A DNA stretch of 64,000 nucleotides from Gyrodactylus bullatarudis (Eukaryota > Platyhelminthes > Monogenea > Gyrodactylidea > Gyrodactylidae), in contig SSNU01000064.1 of the NCBI GenBank assembly GCA_012064415.1, forward strand, positions 1 to 64,000. The letters run 5' to 3'. Shown here piece by piece: positions 50,601-62,900 of this stretch. Each line of letters begins with the position of its first letter. The stretch's first letter is position 1. Position numbers and translations under genes: made by a program. Below the pieces are notes generated by a model, which had not been told where the DNA came from, made no database searches, and saw only the letters and a list, made by a program, of their open reading frames with translations.

Positions 50601-52764
50601 GTCATTAGATTAAGAATGTATGTCAGATTCAGAAGTTAACATTTCAACTTTAAAGATTTTCCATTTGTAAAGGATGTTTAAATGATCTACAAACTATTTT
50701 ACTTTAATCAAAATATTTTCAAACATGATTAAAACTAGGAAAGTGATGCACCTAGATCAGACAAGCAAGTGCCAATTCCATAAGAGACTCAAATTATCAG
50801 CTCATGGTGACATTTCGTCCGATTTCTAAAAAAAGAACCAAACTTTGCTACTAGGTTTCATCGTTACTTACTCGTTGATATAGTTATAAATATCCCTTTG
50901 CCTTTATCTAAAAAAGAATCTGATATCGAACTAGAAGGAATTTAATGCTTTTTAGAAATCATTTGAAAAAATCAACGCCTTTTCTATTTGATATACCGAT
51001 TTATCGAATAAAAATTGAGACTGATTATCTGAACTAGATTTATTTGTGCATACATGAACCATTTTTTCTCCCAGCTAGAACCCTAACCGAGGTCAACACA
51101 AATGTTTGGATCAAATCATAGAGATCTCTGTATTACTTTAAAGAATTGCTTTCAGAACCTTATCTAATAAATCTATAAATATTATCACTATAGAATTAAA
51201 GATGGATTTGAGCTAGATTCTATACTCATATATAGAAAGTTTAGACAACAACTAGCGTATTTTTGAGTACAATAATTAAGAATGCAATATCAAGTTTATT
51301 ATTTCAGATTTCAATTATTTTAAATTTAAAAATCTAGGGTATGTCAGACAATAAATGTAAAAAAAGAAAGAGTGAGAATTGATAAAAAGTAATGTCTCTT
51401 TATCTGAATTATCTGAAATTTCAAATGTTACATATAACATTTCTCTCGTTAGAGACATCTTTACAACTCTGCTTATCGTAATGATATTCTCAGAATATTG
51501 TTAAAGAATTACTCTTTTGCTGTTATAGCGTATAATCTAATCAATTGTACATCGTGTCAATTGTAACTCTAAAAGATGACAAGATGTTTTTATTAGAAAT
51601 TTATTTTTTAAGAAGTCAAATTACATAGCCAGCTCGAATCCCATATAATTTTTAATTCAACAGTTTGCATAAAAATAATTATATTTTTGAAGATATCTGT
51701 GAGCTATTCACCTTTTTTTAAACCCTTAAAGTTTTTTTACAGTAAAAATATTTCTATTGAAACATCTTATTTTTATTGAAACACAGTGAATTTTCACATT
51801 TTCACAAAAACTCACTTTTTTCCTATCTAAATGAATAGAAATCACTTGCTGCATTCTGATTGGTCGAGATTAATAATACTTAATTAGAGGGTAAATGTTC
51901 GTGTTTCAATAAAAATAAGATGTTTCAATAGAAATATTTTTACTGTAAATACTCTGTCTACTCCTCATCTGAACTCGGTCATTCATCTGACACTTTTCAT
52001 ACTTCTAGTTCAAAGAAGGTTGATTTAATTAGTTATGAACCTTAACTCCTCTCAAAAAGAATAGTTCTCATAATCTGTTTTATTCATAGGCCATTCAAGA
52101 GAACGAGAAAAAGATTCGTGAAGGTTCCCGAAGTCCAATCGGTCCATCTAACTTATTAAGTAAGCTGGCAAAGTTCTACTCCCTCTACAAGCCTAGCTTC
52201 CACATCCTTGGATTCATCATAACCTACTTCCTCACGTATTATTGTGCTGAACAAATTCTCTATCGTTACTTTTACATTTACATTAATCAACTGGATTTCG
52301 GCTTCTCCCAGTCAGACTGCTATGTCGTGATGATCTTTTTCTGGACGACCATATTCGTTGGTCGCGCCATGGGTCTTTTCATCCTAAAGAAAGACTTTCT
52401 CAGGATGATTACAATCGTACTCAAGCTCATCCTAGTCGCAATGGCAATCGCACTCAACTTTATCAATCATGAATCGCTCCCATTGCTCCTGTTAATGCTG
52501 GTTTTGTTATTTTTACACGGCTTCTGTGTTATAGGCCTCATGACAGAGGTGTCAGGGTTCTCATCGTACAACTTTTATTACCTTGTTGTAATCTGCTTCA
52601 TTAGGGAAGTGGCCAGCTTAATTCAGGTTTATCCCATGTCGATGATGATAAAGAATAAGGAAATGCATTATTTCTTCATCCCGGTGGCCGTCATGTACAG
52701 TGTCTCTGCTGTGGTCTATTATGGCTTTTGCTTCTACGCCTACAAGAATAAAGCCAACATCTAA
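44687..52764 (+). CDS. MFS-type multi-pass membrane carrier, 4 exons, 460 aa
   Basis: Exons 44687-44782, 44833-45133, 45413-45723 and 52090-52764 (stop TAA), with phases 0, 1, 0. The chain has about 12 hydrophobic segments in two halves. Segments 1-6 lie near residues 15-35, 64-80, 88-106, 112-132, 150-170 and 203-223. A charged loop (AIQENEKKIREGSRSP) then leads into the second half. Total length fits the major facilitator superfamily. The run FQIQSLMYIFGGFVAVILA loosely recalls the helix 5 region of the NaGLT1/MFSD4 group (sugar carriers), but the usual MFS loop 2-3 signature is not obvious. Substrate unknown. The last intron is 6.4 kb with several repeats. The start is chosen as the first ATG giving an open spliced frame. 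Confidence 0.8.
47284..47834. repeat. foldback element of family C
   Basis: Left end TATGAAGTTGGGAATCTATG pairs with right end CATAGATTCCCAACTTCATA. Pairing runs inward about 150-170 nt per arm through TTCTCATGTTGTCCACTTTT and its complement AAAAGTGGACAACATGAG. A spacer of about 220 nt contains no transposase. Related half-copies occur near 8915 and 54998. Confidence 0.75.
47940..48100. repeat. repeat family D block, second copy
   Basis: TACATCGCTGAATGTTACA, AATGGATTCCACTGTGACTG and ATACGA correspond in order to 13931-13980. The word GCACCTTGAACGAAATA at about 48079 is the complement of the left edge of the 13856 copy, so the element may carry inverted ends. Confidence 0.45.
51736..51949. 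mobile_element. 214-bp MITE-like element with identical 49-bp inverted ends
   Basis: The first 49 nt (starting TTTACAGTAAAAATATTTCT) are the exact reverse complement of the last 49 nt (51901-51949). The inner 116 nt are not palindromic and hold no frame. Perfect arms imply a recent insertion or strong constraint. Flanking bases show no certain target duplication, so the superfamily is unassigned. Confidence 0.7.
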
Positions 52765-52987
52765 TTCTAACTATATATATCATGTCGATACTAAAAAAAA
52801 TTAATTACAATTAAGAGCAATTATTGAAAAGAAACTAGAACTGATATTGTGATAAAATTTTAAGTTGCTGTATTTATTCAAAAGAAGAGATATTTTAAAC
52901 AAACTTGAGAGGTTGAAGGAAAAATGGAATTTTAAATTTAATATTGCTATGATAATGAAAATGATTTTTCTTTAACGTAAGAATCGG

Positions 52988-52993
52988 AATAAA
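52988..52993 (+). terminator. candidate poly(A) signal of the MFS carrier gene
   Basis: AATAAA lies 224 bp after the TAA at 52762-52764; a second AATAAA lies near 53099. Confidence 0.4.
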
Positions 52994-53884
52994 ATCTATT
53001 TTATTTTGTTCGTGAAAGCAAAATCCTGTTCTACACACTCTGACTTTTTTTCTTTGAAATTATACATTTTATTAAATCAAAATTATTCATTTTTATAAAA
53101 TAAACATTAACAGAATAGATCATTAGATATCAACTTCTATGGCCTTTTTATGGGCTTTTTCGTTGTAATTACAGAATCTCAAATTACCAGATGATCTCAG
53201 CAAGCAATCAATGTGCTTTTCTTCAAGAAATATTTTCAGCAGTTACCATGGTTCCTCAGTTTGTATCTACTAGTTTTCTAGGTTGGGTAGCATTTCTATT
53301 CTCATTTGATAGTAAACTCATCAGACGGTGATGATTTTTTCCTACATAATTAGTAAAAGAAACAATTGTAGAAAGTACTTTTGAAAACCTGTTTGTTTTT
53401 TGGTGTAAGAGGATAATGGAACCAAGAAAATGACTGGGCAAAGCAATGTCTGTAGATCGGTATCTTGTGAAGCATTAAAAAAATCTTTGATATTTTAGAT
53501 AAATCTTTATCGTTGTACTTATCGTTGTTTCTCACCTTTTCTTCACAAGATTTACAACTCTGAATTTAAAATAAACAGGGAATAAGATTGAAAAAATAGC
53601 AACCAATGAAAACTCTGTGTTAACGTAAGAGGTCGGGTTGCTAGCCAGTAGGCTAGAGTGAGATCTTAGAAATCATTTTCTTATGGATCAATGAATTCTA
53701 AGCATTATTTTTTAATAAGGTTTGGAAAATGGTTCTCCATAATCTCATTAATTTGGAAATTCTAGTTTTTTCAATGAGTTTCACCTTGAGTTCTTGTTAT
53801 ATTCTGTCTTATCTGGGGTAGATTCTAGACAAAATTACCGTAAACTAGAATGTATTTAAAAAATTAATTCTGTGAGAATAATAA

Positions 53885-54297
53885 GTAGTAGGGAAATACA
53901 AAATTTAATTTTCCCCGAACAATGTTGCATGCCTTGATCAAAAATTGATTTTTTAACCGAGAAAAAAACACATTTTCAAAAGACAAAATGAAAATTTTTC
54001 ATGTTCTGATATCAAAATTTACCTAATTTCCTAGGAATTTCTTTCAACATGTGAAAGAAGACTCAATTTTTATTGTAAGCCCTATTTATATTCAAAATTT
54101 TACAAAAAGTATTCAAAAATATTAATTTTGTCCTTTCTCGTTTTAAAATTCATTGGCGTGTGTTCAAAAATGGTTATTTTGTATATCAGAACAAACTCGA
54201 AAACGTATGATTATATAGGAAAAAATGCTTAGTTATCAATCAGCTTCAAAATGAGATTAAGACTGCGAAAATTTGAAAAATTTGGCCTACTCTGAAA
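53885..54297. repeat. dispersed repeat family A, second long copy
   Basis: Reverse-complement counterpart of 10553-10935, sharing GAACAATGTT, AATTTACCTAATTTCCTAGG, TAAGCCCTATTTATATTCAA, TTTTGTCCTTTCTCG, AACTCGAAAACGTATG and TTTGGCCTACTC. No open frame is conserved between copies. Confidence 0.65.
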
Positions 54298-54997
54298 AGT
54301 ACTCTCTTAAAATTTTCTGAGGAAAATCTACCTTAGGTTAGGCAGGTTTATAGAGAAACCCCAAGAAAGGTACCATCTACAATGTACATAAAGTGTCTTT
54401 TTATCTTTTTTTAAGTCTAGACATATAATTTTGTAATATCCTTAGATAATTTCTCGTGGATTAAATACGAAAAGTTTCTCTTTTAACCCAGTCTAATAAC
54501 ATTTATTTCAGTAGTATCCAAAAATGAATAGATATTTACCTATATTCTTGTTTTTTAATGAATTAATTCTTCTTGTTTCGTTACAAGAGTCAATTATAAC
54601 ATTCAACTTGCTTCGAGTCAAGTGTCACAAATCTAAATAACCATACTGTCAGCTTTTTTCAAATTGAAGTTTGGGCAAAGGGAGAAAATTAACTTTTTCA
54701 TTCATTGAATCATTAACACATTATTATAAAACTGATCTAATTTATCTAAAGTCTCTTATAGACGGCTCCGAATTTTAGGAAAATAAATTTCAGATTATAC
54801 TTTCCATGAAGTTTAAAAATTTTACTCTTTTACCAATTCTCTTGAGTTTAAGACTGTGAATTGTGAGCAAAATCTAAGCATCATTTATTATTGGAACCAA
54901 AGGAATTGCAAGATATAGAGCAACCCCCACATTTCGTTAATCTCACAAGCTTTACATGTTATTTAATGTAAAGTTATTGGTATTAATTATAATTAAT

Positions 54998-55400
54998 ACG
55001 AAGTTGGAAATCTATAATTTTTACGAAAACCTCGATTTTTTCATTAAAAATTCGAATATGTTAAAGATTTTTTGGAATCCTACTCATGTTGCCTACTTGT
55101 ACGATATGAAGAAAAAGAAATTCTGAAAAAAAATTTTTCTATGAAAAATATGGTCATTTTTCAAATTCCTATTTCGCGCCAAAATCCTATTTTTTCGAAC
55201 TTTGAACTGAAAATTTTTATTGATTTCAAAGTGAGAAATTGATCAAAAGTTGGTTTTCACGATCACAACAAGGCAAGAAAGCCTCATCTGCTGAAATTGT
55301 TCTAATTCTTAATCACATTATCGTTTGGGATCGAATTTAAACTTTATGATCATTTTCACTACTTGAAAATCAATGAAATTTCGATAATTCGAAATCCCCA
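54998..55400. repeat. half-copy of foldback family C
   Basis: ACGAAGTTGGAAATCTATAA, CCTCGATTTTTTCATTAAAA and GGAATCCTACTCATGTTGCC match the left arm of 47284-47834 in order, and the inner region (CGCGCCAAAATCC) matches the complement of TTTTGGCGCCAAATCG in that element. The second arm is missing. Confidence 0.55.
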
Positions 55401-58400
55401 AAAATCTTCAACATATTCGAATTTTTAGTAGTTTAGTTTATTTTAGCAGGAATAGAACATGAATAGACCAAAAATAGACCAAAGATTTTATCGCAATTTC
55501 TTGAACAAGGGTTGCCAATGAATTTCGCAACCCACTGTAGTTCTGAATGATATTCTTTTGGAGTATTTTTCAATCGTTAATAGTGAACAAATTCTTACCA
55601 ACTTTCGTCTAATGATAAAAAGATTTATTTGTAGCCTACATGTCTCCCCTGGGAAATCAAACTTTATCCTATATATACATTGAATTGAGTTTAATTCATT
55701 GAGTGGATAATGAGTGAAGCATAATCATCGGATTATAATTTTGGCTATTTACATTTTATGCGTAAAAATGAATGAATGAAAATGAGTTTCTGTTATGTGT
55801 AACTCACAATGAACTTATAGTGATAAATTCTCTTGAGTATCGAATTTATCAAAAAAGAGAGGTCAGTCATCAATAAGAGGAGATGATAAAAGAGTACAAA
55901 AAGTGTGAAGAGAAAGAATAAATAGATTTAGAATACTCATAATATCACACGTTTTATTTCATTTGACCCGAAAAGTTTCTCATTTTGCTGGAAAGCAAAA
56001 GATTCACTTCGATACAGCAATTCAGATCAGTTTAGTCTCCCCCCCCCAACCACCTAAGGGGATTTCTCTTTAGTTGTTACTTCTGTTTTTATTTTATGAT
56101 TAGATTATTGATACAACTCACAGATATTGGGATCATAAAAATTTCATTCTATATAGAAACTGATGGGAAGGAAATTGAAATCTTGAGTCTTTTTGCATAA
56201 ATTCATGCAATGAAGAGACCGCATGGTATTCTATTATGAAGCTACATTTTCCTTTGTGATAATTTTTAAATTCCGATGGTCCGATTTCCCATAATAGCTG
56301 AAGAATTTCTATGAACCTCTACGGCTTTATTAGATTTCCAGTATTTAATCGATTGAAATCTCCGATTGTTGAGCTTTTACGTAGAGTCTAGAAACATATC
56401 AATCTTTAACCCTTAATTGAAAAAGAAACCAAGGATTACTGCTTCAAAGATTGTGGAAATAAAATATTTAAGATAGTGAACAGTAAATCAACTCTTTCTA
56501 ATAACATAGTTAGTAATTTTAGGTATTATATGATGCCGGCGAAGCATTGAATTCAGGACCAAAGTCTGAACAAGATATTGAACTAAACGTAGCATAGAAT
56601 ACACCATTTTGAAAAGCTTTATTGAATTCAATCCGAGGAAGAACAAATTTTAAATTTCATACATATCTAATCTTCGTGTACTTGTGTAAAAAATTTTGAG
56701 CTTGATACAGTTTAGACGTTCTATTGACCTATTGTAATTGACCATATATATATTGGTATATCCCATTTTATAGGAATGCTTCTCTAACCCAGATATTAAT
56801 GGTGATCAGTGATCATATTCCCATTGCTTTTGAGAATACCTCGAATATCACCAATTATACTTCATCTAACACCTATTGTTTTTTACCATTACTCACCCTA
56901 CCTACCTTGTTTTTGTATTTAAATTCATGACGAAAATAGAACAACAATGGAGGCACCTAGTTTTATTAATTAAATGGATTTCAATCAGAGCTAAATTCAA
57001 CTAAGCAAATCATATACGCTCGCCTGACAGTTTTCAAAATGATATTTAGCCGAACTGAGATATACTGACGATAACATATAATAATGAATCATATTTCTCA
57101 TGTGTGTGTCAATCAATTCATCATTTATTGCACCAACAATTCAGCAAATCAAAGCTCAACTTCTGCATTGTAAGAAGGGAATAAATTCCAAGAGTGATCA
57201 ACTTTGAATGATGCAGATAATGACTCATTGGATTTCCATTCATGGCTACATTCAAGACATCCGCATTTTATGAAGCACACGTAACCAATAGAAGAGGGAT
57301 AGAATACAAGTCCTTGTCAATAAGCTAGTTCAAGGTTGTTATTATGTGTCCACTGGATCCCTTCAGCCGACACAATCCTTAATATTTTGTTTTATTCCTC
57401 ATTCGATAAAGTACAGTTTAGGGTACTACTTTATGAAAATTGTTCAACAACAATGCAAAAAATTTCTAATACTGAACCGAAGGCCCAATTTCGATTAAAA
57501 GAATATGTTTAACACTTTTACCACAAGATTTTTGGCGGAAAAAATACAAAACTAAAAATCTTCATTCACCGGACATACAGTTAAGCATCAGCACCTTTAA
57601 ATAAGTACCTAACTAACTCAATAGAAATGAGAATCATTTAGACCTAATCTTTTCTTCTTCTTCTTCTTCTTCAAATGAATCTTTTCTTGTTCAACCATGA
57701 AATGTTGAGAGAAAAAAACTTTTTTTATTTAACTGAAACGTGATTATTCTTCTTGAAATGGAAATATATTTTCGATTTTTTCAGTTATTCATGCCTAAGC
57801 GACAAGCTACACCTGTTATTGAGCATAGATTTTGTTTCAATTAAAAATTTATTTTCAGCTAACACGTTTAATAATTCAAAAGTAGACAGAATTCTCAATT
57901 TCTTTCTAACCAAATTACATGCCTAAATCGATTGGAGTCTCCCTTGATAACTTGAGCAATGTCTGGGCCAATTGAACCTTGGAACTAAATAGATTGATCT
58001 TTCCAAGATACGTAAGTATATGTTTTTGATACAAAGAGAATCGGAATCATTTTAAACGTTTTGTATAAGACTCAAGACTAAGACAATTTAGAGTAGATTT
58101 AGACAAAACTGAAACTATTCATCAAATATTTAAGCCGTAACTTTGATCAAAATAATTTTCTATTAAAAAAATAAATTACATGAAGTTGTATGTACAAGAT
58201 GAGTTGCTTTTTTTGTTAATATTAACTTGGGGCATTTTTAAATACAATTTTGAAAAACTTTAACATTTTATCACCAATGTTTCAAAATAAGAGTACCAAT
58301 AGCATAATTTCTAGGCTTCATATTTCAATTGGAAAGTCAAGGATTGTTCATTCATTCATTCTTCACACATTGCAAGTACATATGGAGTGAGAACTTGGTG

Positions 58401-58432
58401 ATGGGAACCAATCAAAACGGAGGGGGAGGGAA

Positions 58433-59963
58433 TTATACAACCAACATTGTGACATATTTTATATCAATTTGGTCATCTGGACTGTGAATATTCTGAGATT
58501 CATCATACGAGGAGGATTGACATGAATCACTTTGATGCTTGTGGGATTTCCTGTCAAGAGAAAAAAGAAATGGTTAAAATCAAAAAGTATTACGCATGTA
58601 CAAAAAGGGAAATACATGGCTGGAGAGATTAACAAGGAATTAAAGTTCAATAGGGGGTCATTTGTAAGGCTAACAAGCCCTCTCTCTTAATTTTTTTCGT
58701 CCTACTCGACTTGTGGTCTTTTATGTCGTGGGAAATTCTCAGCCATACCTTGTGAAGTGAGCCTCTTAATACACAAGAAAAGAGGATCAAATTTCAAGAG
58801 TCTCCTTCTACTTGGCTTGTCCGACATAAAAGAAGGTACCGCTACTTGAATTCTTAACATGATAAAGATTAAAATCAATAAACTTCAAGAGAGATTTTTA
58901 AACTAGATTATTTTTGTCTTACAGTCAAAATGAAAATAGGTTGAGTCTTTTGAAGAGGATACAACTATTTTTTTCAATTTCATTGACAACAGTAAAAACA
59001 AGACTTTTATTTGTGCGTGACTTTTCTTCTTCTGCAAAAGTTTCTCTAGTTCTCCTAATGATGTCACATGATTTTTTTTGTTCATAATTGTTTATTTAGT
59101 GTGATAACAGTCTTTTCTTTATTATTATTAGTATTTAAAAACATTGAAACCATAGTAACAAAGGGAAAAGTGAAAATTAGTCTCTCTTCTTAATGCAACA
59201 AGGCTTAATTCAGATTGGGGCTGATCTGAAAAATGCATAATTAAATAGCCATATGCTATCTATCTTAACAGGTATATTAAGACCGACTATGTAAAGGCAT
59301 ATACATTGAATGATTATATCTTGAGAGAGTGTAGCTAAAACTGGTTGATTTTTAATGTGTCTTTACACAATAAAACCATCACGAGATGGTTAATAGTTAA
59401 TAAAACATGCAAAATTTGGCGACAAATCAACATAATAAAACCAACATGTTTGTAAGAATATTAGTAGTAATTATAATCGGACCAAATGTATATTTTATTA
59501 CGCCTATGAAACGGGTTTATTATTTGTAAAAAGTAGATATTGCTTACTCGGAAGATTTTTGTTTCTTTCGAATCAACTGTTTTGAGCCGTCTGGTTTAGT
59601 CCTCAATGTCCAATTAGTAAGACTCTTCTTCACAACTGGAAGGTCATTGTTGGACCTCCGCCGGAAATCCCACGGTTCATTATAAGTACTCTGGGTGAGT
59701 CGGTCAGAGACAAAGTTGTTCATAGACTTGTTCGTCCTCGGATTCATGTAGAGATCTGATTCAGCATAAGGGGTTGCATTATCATCTGAACTGCTATTGG
59801 CCATCAGATTGCTGAGAGAATTCTGATTCAAACTGTGATAATCTTTTGCCTTTCTTTCATTATACCTCTGTATTGTAATACCCATCTTGGGATAGCCCCT
59901 CTTGAACTTGTCCATTTGACAGGGAATAGGAGGTAGAGGTTGATGGGTTGCACTCTTTTGCAT
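58433..59963 (-). CDS. partial or short gene with a PDZRN-like WTLxxKPDGSK motif (3' exons)
   Basis: Two exons: 59963-59548 and 58550-58433, with donor TCCGA|GTAAGC and a strong acceptor TTTTTTCTCTTGACAG|GAAA. Phase 2 matches and opens 39 further codons, ending KYVTMLVV then TAA. The 177-residue product has a Pro-rich start (HQPLPPIPCQMDKF), Ser/Asn-rich middle, NEPWDFRRRSN and NWTLRTKPDGSKQLIRKK. The last motif resembles, from memory, the WTLKxRPDGxRYI element near the C-terminus of PDZRN3/4 and Slip1 proteins. An acceptor-like TATTAAATAG stands just before ATG 59963, so this may be only the 3' end of a longer gene whose other exons lie beyond the window. No RING or PDZ domain is visible here. 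Confidence 0.55.
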
Positions 59964-60032
59964 TTCTATTTAATAGAAAGAGAAGAATAATGAAACTTTG
60001 AACAAATCAATAAATAACACGGACAAATTCCA

Positions 60033-60227
60033 ATGGATAATAAAAGCTATCTCACATTAGATAATTCAATTTTTCACTCAAGAAACAAACAATTGTGTAG
60101 AGCAGAGGTTAATCGACTGGAAATATTCAAGAGACACGAATTGGTTGGAAAGGAGAAAAATCTGTCACAAAGTGACTTTGAGAAAATACGAAATGAAGAA
60201 GAACTAAAAACTGAAGGGCATGAGTAG
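60033..60227 (+). CDS. small 64-residue candidate protein, single exon
   Basis: ATG 60033 to TAG 60225-60227. Composition is mixed, charged and probably helical (CRAEVNRLEIFKRHELVGKE, then LSQSDFEKIRNEEELK), unlike the hydrophobic frames typical of noncoding DNA here. A poly(A) signal AATAAA lies at 60330-60335. It has no signal peptide or membrane segment. I recognise no family. Its ATG is 69 bp from the opposite-strand ATG at 59963, so the two could share a promoter. It could instead be one exon of a spliced gene. Confidence 0.4.
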   Translation: MDNKSYLTLDNSIFHSRNKQLCRAEVNRLEIFKRHELVGKEKNLSQSDFEKIRNEEELKTEGHE

Positions 60228-60335
60228 ACTTTAGATTGATTTCAATTCTGTTTTCTTTTCTTGGATAAAACTTTTTAAATTGAATTATCATTTTTCTCAA
60301 GTTTGAGTCTTTTGAAGGGGAAAATATAAAATAAA

Positions 60336-62900
60336 TAATTTTTGTGCATGATTTAACTCAAATAAAAAGAAAATGAGAACTCAACAAGGGGGACATTATT
60401 CCAAAAGATAAATGGAAATATCTTTGACTCATCTCACACTCGTGATGGGATGATGCAAGGCAAGACTCACTGGGACTATTCACTCTTGAAATGGGACGTG
60501 AGCTTTCATCTGTTTTTCGTTCTAAAATTAATATTTAAAACGTACAAGTACAATCGAATATTAACAGATGGTATCGCCCATATAATCCCAGAGAGTTTTT
60601 CTATTCTACGAATAATTTTATTACTCAAGAAGAAATAAATATCAATTTCAATATTTAAAAAAACAAATAAAAGAGATTAATTTTGGCTTAGATATATCAT
60701 ATATATATGAATGAATACTCACGTTTCTTCTTTTAAAATATCCTTAGTTATAATCCTTTTGAAAGCACTTGTTAGTCCTCGAAGTAGAACTATAGATGGA
60801 ATTATTGTATCTTGCTTTTAATTTACAACGTTCTAAGAGATTGTTTATATATGTAATCATAATCTTGTTTTATCTCTACTCTCATTGGTTGAAAATGTTT
60901 CAACCAATCAGATTCCAATTGAATGAACAAGTTGATATTCCCCTATAATGAGTAATATGATGTAATGAGAATACTGATTTCTTTTCCTACTCCTTTAGTT
61001 AGACTGAATGACGAAAAATAACTTCCACTATTTCAATTTAAAAAGTCAGAGAATCACCTCTACATTCAAGATTCATGTGAACATCTGTTTTGTTTCTCTA
61101 TTCCTTGTCTAATCTGATGTTTGGTTATTGTGGAAAAGTTAAAGTTTATTTACCAAAAATTCCACTGGTTTTTTCTACCTGTCAAAAATAAATCTATTAT
61201 TGCAATGTAATACATTGTACAGGGTACATTGCAAAATCAGTCTAATTAATAAATTACTTGGGTATTTCTAACAAGGACCATCTGTTACTCTGTCCCAAAG
61301 GATAATGAATGCATTTCACTTTGTAAAACTGAAAATAAATTCAAAATTTAGACATACTATACTCACTGGGGGTTGGTCTTAAAATTTCCTATCAATAGGT
61401 AAAAATAGAATAGTTTTTCGAATTTTGAAAGCTATAAATGACGAATATTCGATTGAATTATATTCATGATTCCATGAAGACTAAATAGTTTCTTGAATCA
61501 ATTCGAAATACATCATGAATTCTAAAAGTCAATTTAGACATTACTTAAAAGTGGCTTTTATAATTTTCGGTAGAACTATAGAACTAATATGATACTCATT
61601 CAAATGCTTTCCGTTATAATGAATTTCAATAAAAATATCCAATTTACACTAATTGAATTCTTAAAATTTGAAATCATTTCCGTACACTTGAATAATAAAT
61701 CAATCAAGTTCTCTCTCCAGTGTTTAATGGAAAATCAACCATTTTCCCTTTTTCTTACTTACTAGGAGTGAAAGAACTTTACTTGATCAGTTAAAGACTT
61801 GCATCTTGGTCAATAAAATACATTGATGAAGACTGGGTGGTTATCTAAGGCAAAATAATAAATTTGGACTTTGTTTATTCCCATGTAACTTCAAGTTTAA
61901 CCCCCGGATAAGAAAGTCACGAGGGGGAAATTTATTGAAATAACATCATAAATTACCTAGTTAAGGAGATCACCCGGGAAGGAATCAAAAAATTATAGCA
62001 TGATAAGGGGTAATAACAAATAATTGCACAGGAATTATTTTATACAATATGTATGAGTGAAAATACCTTACAATTGAAAATTAATTAGAAACTTTTTTAC
62101 AAGCAAAAAATGAAAAATCTGATCTGTCCTCAAACTCCAAATATCAATTTAAGAAGCTTTTTTCTGAAACTTGATCTAAATTTATATCCTTAGATATGCT
62201 TAGATCTGACTAGTTTTTTACAAATAATACTCAATACAAAAGTGAGAAAGGAAACAGAAAAAGAGCCGAAGCTAATATCGAAATAATACTTTTGAAATGT
62301 TCATGGACTGAATTGATAGTAGTAGATACGGAGACTAGCTGTATAAAGGAGTAAAGCTCAAAATTAGGTCTAAAATTTACATTTCTTATGAATCACACGA
62401 TCTAAATTCTAAAAAGATATTTTTCAAAACTCTAATGTAAAGCCTAGACACACGAATATCTATGGAAAGGGAGAGATAGATCTTAATCTTGTATTTCCAA
62501 ATGTAACAGAAAAAAGAAAGGCTGAAGTACAAAACTCATCAGGTATTGCAAGAGAGAACGAAAGATCCTTCCAATCAATCATGGAGTGTAAAATTATTTT
62601 TTGCACTCGTTAATTTTCCCGAATAAGAGTGTCATTAGGATGAGGTGGAAAATCCGGTGTTTCAGTGGTGAACATTTCCTCTCTATTTGGAATGTTTAAA
62701 AGCAGACTAGGGAAATTTTCATCACCCTTTCTTGCCGTATTAGTTGTCCCTGAATCTATTTTTCAAATCAACATTCTTTCTTATCATAAAAATCAAAAAA
62801 GTGTAAGAACTGCACCTGTCAGAAGTCGGGTACACCCCCATTTTGACAAGGTTGACAAATTTTGATTTGAGCTTTCCATTCTTTGAAAGGTAAGATTAGA
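60336..62900. other. intergenic AT-rich region
   Basis: No supported gene. A donor-like GAAAC|GTGAGT on the minus strand near 60720 follows a 30-codon open stretch, but its phase does not join the exon at 59963. The frames at 60450 and elsewhere look like chance. Confidence 0.5.

Larger units (their letters stand above)
45724..52089 (+). other. intron 3 of the MFS carrier gene (6366 nt)
   Basis: Donor ATGTTT|GTAAGT and acceptor TATTCATAG|GCC, phase 0. It holds the family C foldback element, a family D block and the 214-bp element with identical arms. The open frames near 48747 and 49307 have no family features and I do not call them genes. The gene's other introns are 44783-44832 (50 nt) and 45134-45412 (279 nt). 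Confidence 0.7.
52994..58432. other. intergenic region with decayed repeats
   Basis: No supported gene in 5.4 kb. It carries a family A copy (53885-54297), a family C half-copy (54998-55400), a short family B remnant near 56260-56350 (TGGTCCGATTTCCCATAATA), and a TTC microsatellite at about 57651-57672. Open frames are short and lack recognisable features. Confidence 0.55.

Noticed and set aside
62665..62865. 66-codon plus-strand frame near the right edge
   Set aside because: No start context, splice or family support; probably chance.
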